DNA of 64,000 nt from Acanthacorydalis orientalis (lineage: Eukaryota; Arthropoda; Insecta; Megaloptera; Corydalidae). Where the stretch lies: NCBI GenBank assembly GCA_034766995.1, contig CM068314.1:12501-76500 (forward strand), in the 5' to 3' direction. This document shows, piece after piece, positions 11,938-24,049 of this stretch. Every line of letters begins with the position of its first letter. Within the stretch, counting starts at the first letter, position 1. The position numbers and the translations under genes are program-made. Under the pieces are notes generated by a model. That model worked only from the letters and a program-made list of their open reading frames with translations. It searched no databases and had not been told where the DNA came from.

Positions 11938-12009
<72 letters not shown>

Positions 12010-12110
12010 CATACATATATATATACATATATATATATATATACATATAGATATATATATATAGATATATATATATATATATATATATAAATATATATAA
12101 ATATTATGTC
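11938..12110. repeat. (TA)n tract after the RTE 3' tail
   Basis: About 170 bp of nearly pure TA with a few TACATA and TAGATA units. It follows directly on the LINE (GAT)n tail. Confidence 0.9.
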
Positions 12111-12139
12111 ATAGATAAAAGACAGCTTCTGATAATCAC

Positions 12140-12400
12140 TGCATCAGCAAGAACTGTAGACGGAGATAAATAGATGTCACACAGCAAGAGAAAAGGAGAG
12201 GCGAACAACACCTGGTCGTTAGGTGTTTCGTCATCCTAAAAACAGCACAAGAAGTGAGCATTCAAGTGAAGACCGTTACACAATATAACTACCCACAACT
12301 ATTTGTTATCAATTCGCATTCTTTATTCATGTAAACAATTTTTGGTTCGCCAAATCGGATCACATAAAAACACGTACAATATTTTATATATATATATATA
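12140..12400. repeat. Flank of satellite A (copy 2)
   Basis: Second copy of 6757-6965, again directly before a satellite A array and ending in a short (TA)n. The central part differs by an insertion with 'CACAAGAAGTGAGCATTCAA'. Confidence 0.85.
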
Positions 12401-12401
12401 T

Positions 12402-14722
12402 ATTGACATTCTGTCAAGAATATTCTTATTACAGATGATTTAAATTGAAAATATACATCATTAGACATTAATATATACATAGGAGGGGTCCTAGTCTTTA
12501 TTAAACAAATATAATAAGTGTATTTTATGATTTAAATTATTATTTTGAGTTCTAAATATGATGAATTTAATATGAAGACATTTGCCAAGAATATTCTTAT
12601 TACAGATGATTTAAATTGAGCTGATATATATCAATAGACATTAATATATACAAAGGAGGGGTCCCAGTCTTTAGTAAATAAATACAATATGTGTACTTTA
12701 TGATTTAAATAAGTATTTTGAGTTCTAAATATGATGCATTTAAAAGGGAGACATTCTATAAAATATATTCTTATTACAGTTGATTTAAATTGCATTGATG
12801 TCATTAGACGTTAATATATACAAAGGAGGGATCCAAGTATTTAATAAAGAAACATAATAGGTGTATTTTATGATTTAAATCAGTTATTTGAGGTCTAAAT
12901 ATGATTCATTTAAAATGACGACATTCTGTCAAAAATATTCTTATTACAGATAATTTAATATCGACTGATATGTCATTAGATATTAATATATACAAAGTGG
13001 GCTCGAAGTCTTTAATATACAAATATAATAAGTGTATTATGATTTAAATCAGTTATTTGAGGTCTAAATATGATTCATTTAAAATGATGACATTCTGTCA
13101 AGATTAATTCTTATTACAGATGATTTAAATTGAACTGATGTGTCATTATACATTAATATATACAAAGGAGGGGTCCAAGTCTTTAATGAATAAATACAAT
13201 AGGTGTACTTTATGATTTAAATAAGTATTTTGAGTTCTAAATAAGATGCATTTAAAATGATGACATTCTGTCAAGAATATTTTTATTACAGATGATTTAA
13301 ATTGAACTGATATATATCATTAGACATTAATATATACAAAGGAGAGGTCCAAGTATTTAATAAATAAATACCATAGGCGTACTTTAATATTTAAATAAGT
13401 ATTTTGAGGTCTACATATGATGCATTTTAAATAGTGACATTCTGTCTAAATATTCTTATTATAGTTGATTTAAATTGAACTGATATGTCATTAGACGTTA
13501 ATATATACAAAGGAGGGATCCGAGTCGTTAATAAATAATACAATAGGCGTACTTTAATATTTAAATAAGTATTTTGAGGTCTACATATGATGATGCATTT
13601 TAAATAGTGACATTCTGCCAAGAATATTCTTATTACAGATGATTTAAATTGCACTGATATGTCATTTGATAATAATATATATTTTAAGTGGGCTCGAAGT
13701 CTTTAATATACAAATCTAATAAGTGTATTATGATTGAAATAAGTATTTTGAGGTCTACATATGATGCATTTTAAATAGTGACATTCTGAAAAAATATTCT
13801 TTTTATAGATAATTCAAATTGAACAGTGTTGAAGTAAAACTTTGAAATGTTCTTTTACAACATGTTAACAGTTAATAACGGAGGGATCCAAGTATTTAAT
13901 AAAGAAATATAATAGGTGTATTTTATGATTTAAATAAGTATTTTGAGTTCTAAATAAGATGCATTTAAAATGAGGACATTCTGTCGAAAATACTCTTATA
14001 ACAGATGATTCAAATTGAACTGATATATCATTAGACATTAATATACACAAAGATGGGGTCCAAGACTTTAATAAATAAATATAATAGGTGTACTTTATGA
14101 TTTAAATAAGTATTGTGAGTTCTAAGCTATGATGAATTTAAAATATTGACATTCTGTCAAGATTATTTTTATTACAGTTGGTTTAAATTGCACTGATATG
14201 TCATTATACATTCATATATACAAACGAGGGCTCCTGAGTCTTTAACAAATATAATAAGTGTATTGTATGATTAAAATAAGAACAGTGAGCACTAAATATG
14301 ATGCATTTAATATGATGGCATTTTGTCAAGAATATTCTTATTAAAGACAATTTAAATTGCACTGATATGTCATTAGATAATAATATATATTTTAAGTGGG
14401 CTCGAAGTCTTTAATAAATAAATACAATAGGTGTACTTTATGATTTAAATAAGTATTTTGAGTTCTAAATAACATGCATTTAAAATGATGACATTCTGTC
14501 AAGAATATTCTTATTACAGATGATTTAAATTGAACTGATATATCATTAGACATTAATATATACAAATGAGGGGTCCAAGTCTTTAATAAATAAATACAAT
14601 AGGTGTACTTTATGATTTAAATAAGTATTTTGAGTTCTAAATTAGATGCATTTAAAATGATGACATTCTGTCAAGAATATACTTATTACAGATGATTTAA
14701 ATTGAACTGATATAGCATTAGA
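12402..14722. repeat. Satellite A, second array
   Basis: About thirteen units of about 172 bp. 'ATTAATATATAC' anchors lie near 12468, 12642, 12814, 12985, 13157, 13328, 13500 and 13670, with further units up to 14.7 kb. Some units match units of the first array closely; for example 14145-14400 and 7978-8230 share 'GAGGGCTCCTGAGTCTTTAA' and 'TTTTAAGTGGGCTCGAAGTC'. The array ends abruptly at 14722 by fusion to satellite B. Confidence 0.9.
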
Positions 14723-17700
14723 CATTCATTTGTAAGTTGTTGTTATCTTCGAATATAACCTATATGCGTTCGTACACTACCTCCACACCTAAAATCAAAT
14801 TGGGTGTTAACAAACTAGCAATCAGACTTTCAATATGATTATAACCTTAAAAAATATATTTCAAAAGTTTATACTCGCAATGACTTCCACTTTAAATATT
14901 CATTCATTTATGTTGTTGTTGTTATCTTCGAATATTACCTATATGCGTTCGTACACTACCTCCACACCTAAAATCAAATTCAGTGTTAACAAACTAGCAA
15001 TCAGAGTTTAAATATATGACTATAACCCTAAAGAATATATTGAAAAAATTTATACTTGCGACGATTTCCACTTTAAATATTCATTCTTTTGTAAGTTGTT
15101 GTTACCTTCGAATATTACCTATATGCGTTCGTACACTACCTCCACACCTAAAATCAAATTGGGTGTTAAACTAGCAATCAGACTTTCAACATGATTGTAA
15201 CCTTAAAAATATATTTAAAAAAATTTTACTTCCCTTGATTTCCACTTTAAATATTCATTCATTTGTACGTGTTGTTGTTATCTTCGAATATAACCTATGC
15301 ACGTACGTACACTAACTCCACACCTAAAATCAAATCGGGTGTGAACAAACTAGCATTCGGATTTTAAATTTAATATAACCATAAAAAATATATTTAAAAA
15401 ATTTATACTTGCAATGACTTCCACTTTAAATATTCATTCCTTTGTATGTTGTTGTTGTTATCTTCGAATATAACCTATATGCGTACGTACACTACCTCCA
15501 CACCTAAAATCAAATCGGGTGTTAACAAACTAGCAATCAGAGTTTTAATGTATGTTTATAACCCTAAAGAATATATTTAAAAAATTTATACTTGCGACGA
15601 TTTCCACTTTAAATATTCATTCGTTTGTAAGTCGTTGTTATCTTCGAATATAAGCTATATGCGTTCGTACACTACCACCACACCTAAAATCAAATTCGGT
15701 GTTAACAAACTAGCAATCAGACTTTCAATATGATTATAACCTTAAAAAATATATTTAAAAAGTTTATACTTGCAATGACTTCCACTTTAGATATTCATTC
15801 GTTTATGTTGTTGTTGTTATCTTCGAATATAACCTATGCACGTACGTACTCTAACTCCACACCTAAAATCAAATCGGGTGTGAACGAACTAGCATTCGGA
15901 TTTTAAATTTAATATAACCGTAAAAAATATATTTAAAAAATTTATACTTGCCATGACTTCCACTTTAAATATTCATTCCTTTGTATGTTGTTGTTGTTAT
16001 CTTCGAATATAACCTATATGCGTACGTGTACTACCTCCACACCTAAAATCAAATTCGGTGTTAACAAACTAGCAATCAGAGTTTTAATATATGATTGTAA
16101 CCATAAAGAATATATTTAAAAAATTTGTACTTGCAATGATTTCCACTTGAAATGTACATTCGTTTGTAAGTTGTTGTTATCTTCGAATATATAACCTATA
16201 TGCGTTCGTACACTACGTCCACACCTGAAATCAAATCGGGTGTTAACAAACTAGCAATCAGACTTTCGATACGATTATAACCTTAAAAATATATTTAAAA
16301 AAATTATACTTGCGATGATTCCCGCTTTAAATATTCTTTCGTTTGTATGGTGTCGTTACCTTCGAATATAACCTATACGCGTGCGTGCACTACCTCCGCA
16401 CCTAAAATAAATCCGGTGTTAACAAACTAGCAATCGGTCTTTCGACGTGATTATAACTTTAAAAATATATTTAAAAAAATTATACTTCCCTCGATTTCCA
16501 CTTTAAATATTCATTCATTTGTATGTGTTGTTGTTATCTTCGGATATAACCTATATGCGTATGTGCACTACCTCCACACCTAAAATCAAAACGGGTGTTA
16601 AACTGGCATTCGGATTTTAAATATATGATTATAACTTTAAAATATATTTAAAAAGTTTATACTTGCAATGATTCCCACTTTAAATATTCTTTCGTTTGTA
16701 TGTTATCGTTACCTTCGAATATAACCTATACGCGTACGTGCACTACCTCCGCACCTAAAATCAAATCGGGGGTTAACGAACTAGCTTTCAGATTTGAAAT
16801 ATATGATTATAACCTTAAAAAATATATTTAAAAAGTTTATACTTGCGATGACTTCCACTTTAAATATTCATTCGTTTACGTTGTTGTTGTTATCTTCGAA
16901 TATAACCTGTACGCGTACGTACACTACCTCCGCACCTAAAATCAAATCCGGTGTTAACGAACTAGCATTCCGATTTTAAATATATTACGACGCTAAAGAA
17001 TATATTTAAAAAATTTATACTCGCTACGATTTCCACTTTAAATCTTCATTCGTTCGTACGCTGTCGTTGTCATCTTCGAATATAACCTGTGCGCGTACGT
17101 ACGCTACCTCCGCACCTAAAATCAAATCGGCCGTTAACGGACTAACAAAGTAGCACCTGACTTTAAATATGTATTTTAAAATTTGTACTTGCCATCCTTT
17201 CCGGTTTGATTATTCATACACGTGTACGTTGTTGTTATCTACGAATATAACCTGTACGCGTACGTACACTCCCTCCCTATCTGAAATCGGATTCGGTCGT
17301 TAACGGAGTCGCATCACACTTTAAATATACGATTATAACCTTAAAAAATATATTTAAAAAATTAATACCTGTGATGATTTCCGCCTTATATATTCATTCG
17401 TTTGTATGTTATTTTCGAATATGACCTGCGTGCGTACGTACCCTGCCTCCCTATCAGAAAACGGATTTGGTCGTTAAAACGGTAGCATCGGACTTTAAAT
17501 ATACGATTATAACCTTAAAAAATATATTCATAAAATTTATACCTGCGATGATTTCCGGTTTACATATTCATTCGTTTGTATGATCTTATCTTCGAATATG
17601 ACCTGTGGGCGTACGTACACGGCCTCCCTATCTAAAATCAAATTCAGTCGTTAACACGGCGGCTTCAGACTTTGAATGTACGATTATAACCTTAAATAAT

Positions 17701-17730
17701 ATATTTAAAAAACTTATACCTGCGATGATC
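14723..17730. repeat. Satellite B, second array
   Basis: About seventeen units of about 178 bp, same family as 2330-5790. 'CACCTAAAATCAAA' anchors lie near 14785, 14964, 15144, 15320, 15500, 15680, 16040 and so on. The first unit is truncated where it joins satellite A at 'CATTAGACATTCATTTGTAA'. The last three or four units are CpG-rich, as in the first array. Confidence 0.9.
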
Positions 17731-17732
17731 TT

Positions 17733-17893
17733 GGATTTTTGAATATGAAATACGCGCAAATTTTATTTATTTTGAATTGAGTAATAAACTGACAAATTAC
17801 AATGTAAACTTGATGTTGGCTTGACGTGCGACCGCCGATTCCACGAATGTGATGGCGTTCTTGCCTGTGTTGCCAAGTATGATGCGTTAAATC
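17733..17893. repeat. Flank of satellite B2 (copy 2)
   Basis: Matches 5806-5990 at the end of array B1, in the same orientation and at the same distance from the last satellite unit. Confidence 0.85.
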
Positions 17894-19100
17894 ATAGATC
17901 ATGCGTAGGCACTCATTTTCGTTCTTCGAACGCTGATAACGCGCGCCGACGTCGTTTCCTCGATATTATCGACGACGGTTATCGTGTTCCGTGTACCGAT
18001 CACCGTTTCGACGAAACAAAAATATCGCACACGAACGTGTACGCGGTAAAGAGAGCCGTGCACGGCCACGTTCAGGCGGATCGCTCGGACGGAAAACGCG
18101 CACGGCTGCGAAATGCCCGACGCCCTTAGACCGTGTTGCAGATATGTATGAAAATAATGTTTTCTGTTTCGATATTTGCCACTATCGACCGGTCAGTGTT
18201 CGCCATTCTGATCCAGAAAATATCCGTGTCCGACGTTCTCGTTCGATGGATCTCAAATTTCAACGACCGAAAGTACCTTAGACCGTGTAATACAACGCGG
18301 CGCGTAAAGACGACGTCCTCGGTGGTCTTCTTTCCGCCCGCCCTTCAGACGAGCCTAAAGAAACGAGACCCTCCGCTCGCCCGTCGTCGGGGATATCATA
18401 TTCGATCGATTTTCGTCTTTGATCTCGAACATCGGCATATAGCTGAAGGCATATTATTCGAAAATCGATAAACTATTTATTTTACATACTTCTTCGAGCG
18501 GTGCTTATGGTATAAAGATCGAATGACAGAGAATATTCACACAATTGTCTTGCTATTTCGACTCGTGACAACACAGTTACAGATCAGCTTCAAATTTATG
18601 ACACGGAACGGTTAAAAAACAGCATCGAAAAAAAATAATTTAAAAAAGGTTAAAAGGTTAAAAAATGCCATCCTCGGACAGATATTAGAGACTGATTTTA
18701 AATCAGATTTATGCCCTGTTCGTACATGTTTTCGGATCCAGCTGTAATTTTTGGATAAAAAATGAACAGGAAACATTTCTAATTGAAAATCACTCGCCGC
18801 CGTCATACAGCGCGTCGACGCGAGGATCGAACTCGTGACGAAACTAGTAGCGGAAATCGGACACCCAGCTACTACTAAGGGACGAAGATCTGCAGGACAA
18901 CGTGACGAGCGATACATCGGGTATAGAAACGTGCGACCGTAATGAAATATTCATCGTCTCGACGCCAGTGGAAATTTTCAAACGAATAGCCGATAGAGCG
19001 ACGTGAATGTCGCGTCGAATGCGTAATCTATTAAGAGTGGAGACGAGCGTAATGTTTCGTCGTTGGAAATCATCTCGGAAACGGCATCGGTGACGGGGCG
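17894..19100. other. Intergenic DNA, no gene recognised
   Basis: Mixed-composition sequence between the satellite block and the first secreted-protein gene. Several open frames of 60-110 codons occur on both strands, but none has a recognisable domain, signal peptide or splice context. Confidence 0.4.
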
Positions 19101-19986
19101 GCCCGCTCGATTCCGCCGATTTGCGTATCGTCGACCGTATGAATTTACAGCTTCGCAAACTCGTTTCCGATCATCGAAACGCTGTCATATTATCGATTGT
19201 GAATTTCGAATGTAGGCCGCTAACTGATTCCTCGATTCGAGCTCACGACGGGCGGGAGGGCGCGTCGAGAGAGCGAGCGGGCGAGCGTCTTCGAGACGAG
19301 ATCCGCACGGACGCGCGCTGTCGGTCAACGGGCGACGCGGCGTCCGCTCCGCGAGACAAGAGAGCGACACTCGGAGCGCGCGTTCCTGGAAACGGCGCCG
19401 ATGTCAAAGACATGTCCGCGCGCGTCCCGTTACGGAACGCGCGTTTCCAGTTATTCAGCCTGAAAGGAGCGCATCTCGCGCGGTCCCGATCAGAAGAATT
19501 TCCGACCGGCCGCCGTCCCGTTTCCGAACGAGCGCGCGAGGGCAACGCGTGTCGTTGACACCGGCCGACCGGTTCGTCTTACGGTACAGCGCGGAGGCGG
19601 CGGATCCGGAGCGGCGAGAGCGAGCGCGGACAGGTGCGCGAGACGCGGCCGGAGCGCCGTCGGCGCTGCGACCGGACGAGCGAGACGGAGCGAGGCGGCG
19701 TCGCGCGCGAGCGCGAGCGACGCGGCGACAAACGGACCGAGTAACTGTACAGCGGCGCGGGCGACGGCCGACGATTACAAAACGAACACCGCACGATGGC
19801 CATTCCGTCACATCGGGCCGTCGACGCCGCGCGACCGATCGAGTGAAAAAAGCCGTGCGCCGAGTGTGCCAGTGCGAGCGACGTCGGAACGGTTCTTCGA
19901 TTGTCGTCGTCGTTGTTTTGCCGTCGCTGTCGTCGTCGTCGTTGTTGCTGCCGTTACGACCGCGCGACCGAACGAGAGGATCGGCG
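19101..19986 (+). other. GC- and CpG-rich region upstream of the first secreted-protein gene
   Basis: CpG is very frequent from about 19.2 kb up to the start codon at 19987. This is likely to hold the promoter and 5' untranslated region of that gene. I see no convincing TATA box, and the overlapping open frames on both strands are what such GC-rich DNA gives by chance. Confidence 0.45.
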
Positions 19987-20827
19987 ATGACGCCGTGTAA
20001 ACTGATCGCGATCGTCGCGGTCGTCGCCGTCGTCGGCGTTCCGGGCGCCGTCGCGGCGCCGAAGAGGAAGAGCTCTTCCTCGTCGTCGCCTCCGCCGCCG
20101 TCGTCGTCCGGAGCGATCACGTACAACGAGAAGCAGAAGGGCGACTACAACATACGGCTGCACATGAAGGACTTTCAAATCATCGCGCTGCTCGGCGACG
20201 ATCCGCTGGGCGGGTTCGACGTAAGAGACATTCCTGTGTGTGTGTGCGTGTGTGTGTTCGAGTCATTCGCGCGCTAGAGACGCGCTGTTTTTCCGTGTGA
20301 CGGCCGTCGACCGTTTTCCGATCGAACCAACCGACGCGCACTATCCAGAGATTATAATACAAATAGATTGCAAACGACAGTAGGACATCTTTCTGTAGGG
20401 TCTCGTCGAATAATATACGCCGCACGCCGCTGCTCAACCCGTCCGATCGTTATCGTTTCGAAACATCGAATTTGCTATCTGAAAAACGCGTCAGGCGTGA
20501 TTTTCATTGCGCGGCGCCGAATTCGAAAATAAACTAATCATTTTACAGAGCTACGCGACGACTGTCCGTTTTCACACTTTGCTCCCGTCGGCGTTGCACA
20601 TTGTCTTGTGCCGGTTCAGTCGAGAGTATTCTGGAAGTATTCGGAAAGAAGTAGCCCCGGCTGTCGTCGATGCATCTTCTGACAGCTTGTCTCGTGTTCG
20701 TATTCTACGAGTAAAATCGAAATTACATCCCTTTACGATTTGTGTCGAGGGATTGTTGTCGGCATCGCCAGATGCGGATTAATCGCATCCATCTCGCTGT
20801 GTGTGTGTGTGTGTGTGAAAATGAGTT

Positions 20828-20890
<63 letters not shown>

Positions 20891-21421
20891 GGGTAACCCT
20901 CGTACAACGCGGACGTCACGTTCCACAAAATCGCTCGTTATGCGAGACTTGAGTTTTATACAGAACGATAGGTCACGTTTCAAACGTTTCATTTCCACCG
21001 TTTCTTTTGTCTCTGTATCGATCCTACTCTTATCTCTTCTCGTCCCTCCCAGCACACATCGTCGCATACTTCTCTTCGTGCCGTCCCCATTCGTCACATT
21101 GTCTCGGTCTTAAGGACCCACGTGTCACTTCCGTACAGGCCGAATACTTGTCTCTTCGAACAGAGTGCGAGATTCGATTTAACCACGAATCGTTTCGTCC
21201 GAATCAACTCGGCACGATTTTTATTCTCCTGTTAACTTCGTCAATGAATGAACGATCCATCGTTGTATAAAATAAGTTGTGATTCGTGTGGAATTTTCTA
21301 TCTTTCGACTGACGTATCTAATTCTTCGGTTCTCTTTTCCGGTTCTTTTGGAATATTTTTGAAAATAACTGTTTATCAGCAAAACACGAATGACAGCCTT
21401 TCGTCTTTTATTTTTATCCAT

Positions 21422-21467
<46 letters not shown>

Positions 21468-22755
21468 CTGATTTAATTATGTAAAGTTCAAAATTGAAAA
21501 CATTAGTGGAACGCGATTCGTGTTCGAGAGGAGCGTTTCTATACATTCTACATTCGCAAAACAGAACGAACGATGTAAAAAGATCGCTCGAACATCGGTG
21601 AGGCCGAAAATAGAATTGTAAACAAACTTGACCCGAGCGACGATCGACCTAGTCGGGTGCCAATGACCTCTGGTTTCCCGTCTTCGCTACGAAACGAAAC
21701 GAAACGAATTTATTCTCGCTCTCGCTCTGCGTAGCGCGTCCTCACTCACTCACTCTCTCTCTCTCTCGCAGGATTACGATTACAATTACGATTACGCCGA
21801 CCTGACCGTGAAACCGGTCCTCCCCACGTTCACGCTGCCACCCGTCCGGCCTTCGAACGGCACCGGCAGCGGAGCGTCGACGAACCGGCCCGCCGACGCC
21901 GCCGTGAACCCGTCGACGACGCGACCGCTGAAACCGGCCGAAATACTGCTGCTGCTCGCTCAGCAGAGCTTCCCGACCGTGACGCCGATCGAGCAGCCGG
22001 ACAGCGTCGAGCACAAGGTCACGACGAACGCGCAGATCAACATCACTGTCACGGGCGAGAAGGTCACGACGACGACGACGACGACCGAAAAGAGCGTCGT
22101 CGGAGGTGAGGCGCCCGCGCAGGAGCTGACGATTCCGGTCGTCGTTCTGCAGCCGACGCTCGCGACCGGGACGAACACGTCGCCGAGGCCGGAGAAGAGC
22201 GACGACGAGAAGCGGCCGGTCGAGGCGGCGCCGAACGCGACGCGCCGCGGCCCGCAGCCGAAACCGTTCCTGTACGTGCCGCAGATCCTGTTCGACCCGG
22301 AACGTACGCAGGCGGATCGCGAAGAGACGGATCCTAAAACGGACGATAAGAGAGAAACGGACGATAAGAAGAACCCGGTCGAAACGGACGACGGCGACGA
22401 TAAATCTGAGAGCGGCGTCGCCGCGCTCGCTCAGAGCCCGACCGCCGGCACGGCGGGCAAGCGCGGAGACGAGACGTCGATGGCGACGACGTTGCCGGTG
22501 AAGAAGCGGCCGGGGTTTTCGAGCGGAAGCGTGCGGATGTGCGCGTTGGGCTTCACGAGGGACAAGAGAGGCAGATGCAGGAGGGTCAGGAGGCCCGGAC
22601 AGCAGGTCCAGTAAGTTAACATCCGAATATAATCGTTTCGCTCTCGGCGGGTACGCCGTGACCGCTAACGTTGCCTTCCGTGCAGGTACGGCGTCCGACT
22701 GGCGAACATGGCGAACCAGTTGAAGAGCGCGATGACGCCCGTGCCGGCGACGTAG
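19987..22755 (+). CDS. Secreted protein of unknown function, paralogue 1 (3 exons, 380 aa)
   Basis: Exons 19987-20220, 21772-22610 and 22686-22755, with donors GTAAGA and GTAAGT and acceptors CTCGCAG and GTGCAG, keep one frame. Residues 1-23 form a signal peptide, followed by a Ser/Pro-rich stretch (28-42). Residues 43-72 hold the motif 'ITYNEKQKGDYNIR' and then a hydrophobic strand. Exon 2 opens with a Tyr/Asp run 'DYDYNYDYAD', then a long low-complexity region rich in Thr, Pro and charged residues with two N-glycosylation sequons (NGT near 102 and NIT near 163). Near the C-terminus is a Cys-x11-Cys motif (Cys335, Cys347) of pattern C-x5-RD-x2-G-x-C-R-x-V. The Y/N-E-K-Q-x-G motif and the Cys motif recur in the gene at 26371, and the first also in the gene at 30171-30668. 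I do not recognise a named family. An extracellular role is inferred from the signal peptide only. Confidence 0.85.
20221..21771 (+). other. Intron 1 of secreted paralogue 1
   Basis: A 1.55-kb intron with (TG)n near 20799-20817, (TA)n at about 20843-20889 and 21423-21466, and a pyrimidine-rich (CT)n before the acceptor. Directly after the first (TA)n is 'CGGGTAACCCTCGTACAACG', which resembles the terminal sequence of pogo/Tigger-type elements. This identification is weak. Confidence 0.6.
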
Positions 22756-22887
22756 GGACGCGGAACGGACGCTCGTGAGTCGTACCGCTGAGGAGACGTC
22801 CACGAGACCCCCCACCCCTTTTCCGCACATGATATAAAATTACTATTATTTATAAGACTCTTTTTTACGAATTTTTATACTTCAATT

Positions 22888-22893
22888 AATAAA
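22888..22893 (+). terminator. Poly(A) signal AATAAA of secreted paralogue 1
   Basis: AATAAA lies 133 bases after the stop codon and is followed by T-rich and GT-containing DNA. It is the first canonical hexamer after the gene. Confidence 0.6.
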
Positions 22894-22899
22894 TGTGAT

Positions 22900-23650
22900 T
22901 GTTTATATACGCATGTTTACTTATTTCAATCCATCTATGCGCGCGCGCGCGCGCTTCCATCGAAATCCAAACAGTAAAAAAAAACACACGCATTCTTTTC
23001 AGAGGATCTGTCTCAGTGCGCCATGAATAAGTGTGTATGATCGACGATACTTCTAACGCGCACCATGTACGATGTAGCTTCCATTTGCGCATGCGCACGT
23101 GCGCATGCATAAAGTCGGCGGCGACGAATCGCACGATGTGTAAAAAACGCGATATCGTTCGATACGGCCGTTGCAGCGCGATCGACGCAGCAGGTCCGCA
23201 ACGAAGGCCACTGGGTCACGTCTCGACGGGTCACCGGAATGCATATTTTCGTATGATATTTTTTCGAAAAAAAAAAAAAAAAAAAAAACAAATTCCGAGA
23301 GGCACGAACGTGCGCGCATGTACAGCGTGGTTCGCAAACCGGGTGCAAATAATCGATCCGAGCGATCAGAAGAGAAGCGGTATTGACATAACCTGTGGCC
23401 GATTCAATCGCGTATGCGACCACGAGAGTTTCATTGTCTCGTGGTGAATGCACAAGACCGACATCAGGTAAATAATCGTTTGAACGACGGACGGTGCGGC
23501 CGTGCACTCGTCGAGAGATTTCATAGAATGTTCAAATCTTCATCGGCACGACCGGATGGTGCGTGTAAAAGGTAATTCTGTGTTCCATCTTTCTTTTGTG
23601 CGAACCGTCGTATCGATTCGCTGTCCGTACGGCCGAGCCGTTAGGAAGTG
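22900..23650. other. Intergenic DNA, no gene recognised
   Basis: Contains a (CG)n run near 22937-22951 and a long A-run near 23268-23288. Open frames on both strands show no domain. Confidence 0.4.
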
Positions 23651-23654
23651 AAAT

Positions 23655-24032
23655 GTTTCGATGATGCGGCACCGCCGAAGATATTCGACTGTTTCTGATA
23701 GAAGAAGACGTCGACGAAACAGACTCGGCTGAAGTGGCATCTCGGTTGAACCGAATCGATCGAGAGGACGACAGCGGAGACGTTCGTTACGAAGTTCGAA
23801 TTTTTACCGTAGAGAGGAATGCCGTCGTCCGCCTGGTCGACCGCACGCGTTTATGCCTTCCTTTCCACGGTAGAAAACTCGACTTCAGTACGTTTATCCG
23901 CGCCGCAGTCCACTGTTTTCGATTTGGTTTAACGCGGACGCCGTTTCAACCGAATACGCTTCATCGGCATCTTCTTCTACCACTAATAGTTGAATATCTT
24001 CAGCGGTCATATCTCAATAGCAACAGACAATG
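23655..24032. repeat. Inverted repeat with a short acidic open frame in each arm
   Basis: The arm at about 23655-23745 reappears in reverse complement at about 23925-24032. Read outwards-in, both arms encode related acidic peptides: 'AEDIRLFLIEEDVDETDSAE' in the left arm (plus strand) and 'AEDIQLLVVEEDADEAYSVE' in the right arm (minus strand). Their similarity at the amino-acid level with many base differences suggests two old copies of a coding fragment, perhaps the acidic N-terminus of a transposase. I cannot name the family. Confidence 0.55.
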
Positions 24033-24049
24033 GTTCGGTTGATATGCTT

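Larger units (their letters stand above)
8746..11940 (+). mobile_element. RTE-clade non-LTR retrotransposon, near full length
   Basis: The element has about 175 bp of 5' untranslated sequence, one large ORF with endonuclease then reverse transcriptase, and a 3' end at about 11917 that runs into (GAT)n and then (TA)n. The endonuclease-RT order, the short C-terminal region and the simple trinucleotide tail fit RTE elements. It lies between two arrays of satellite A. Because both edges are (TA)n tracts, no target-site duplication can be told apart from the repeats. A single frame break near 11720 is the only obvious defect. Confidence 0.85.

Noticed and set aside
6984..14722. CRISPR-like array
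   Set aside because: Units of about 172 bp are contiguous with no unique spacers, and the context is eukaryotic satellite DNA.
18781..18850. Possible tRNA T-arm ('GGATCGAACTCGTGAC')
   Set aside because: No acceptor stem or anticodon arm can be paired around it on either strand.
21742..22830. Open frame of 362 codons on the minus strand opposite secreted paralogue 1
   Set aside because: Antisense shadow of a GC-rich exon; rich in Arg with no domain or signal peptide.
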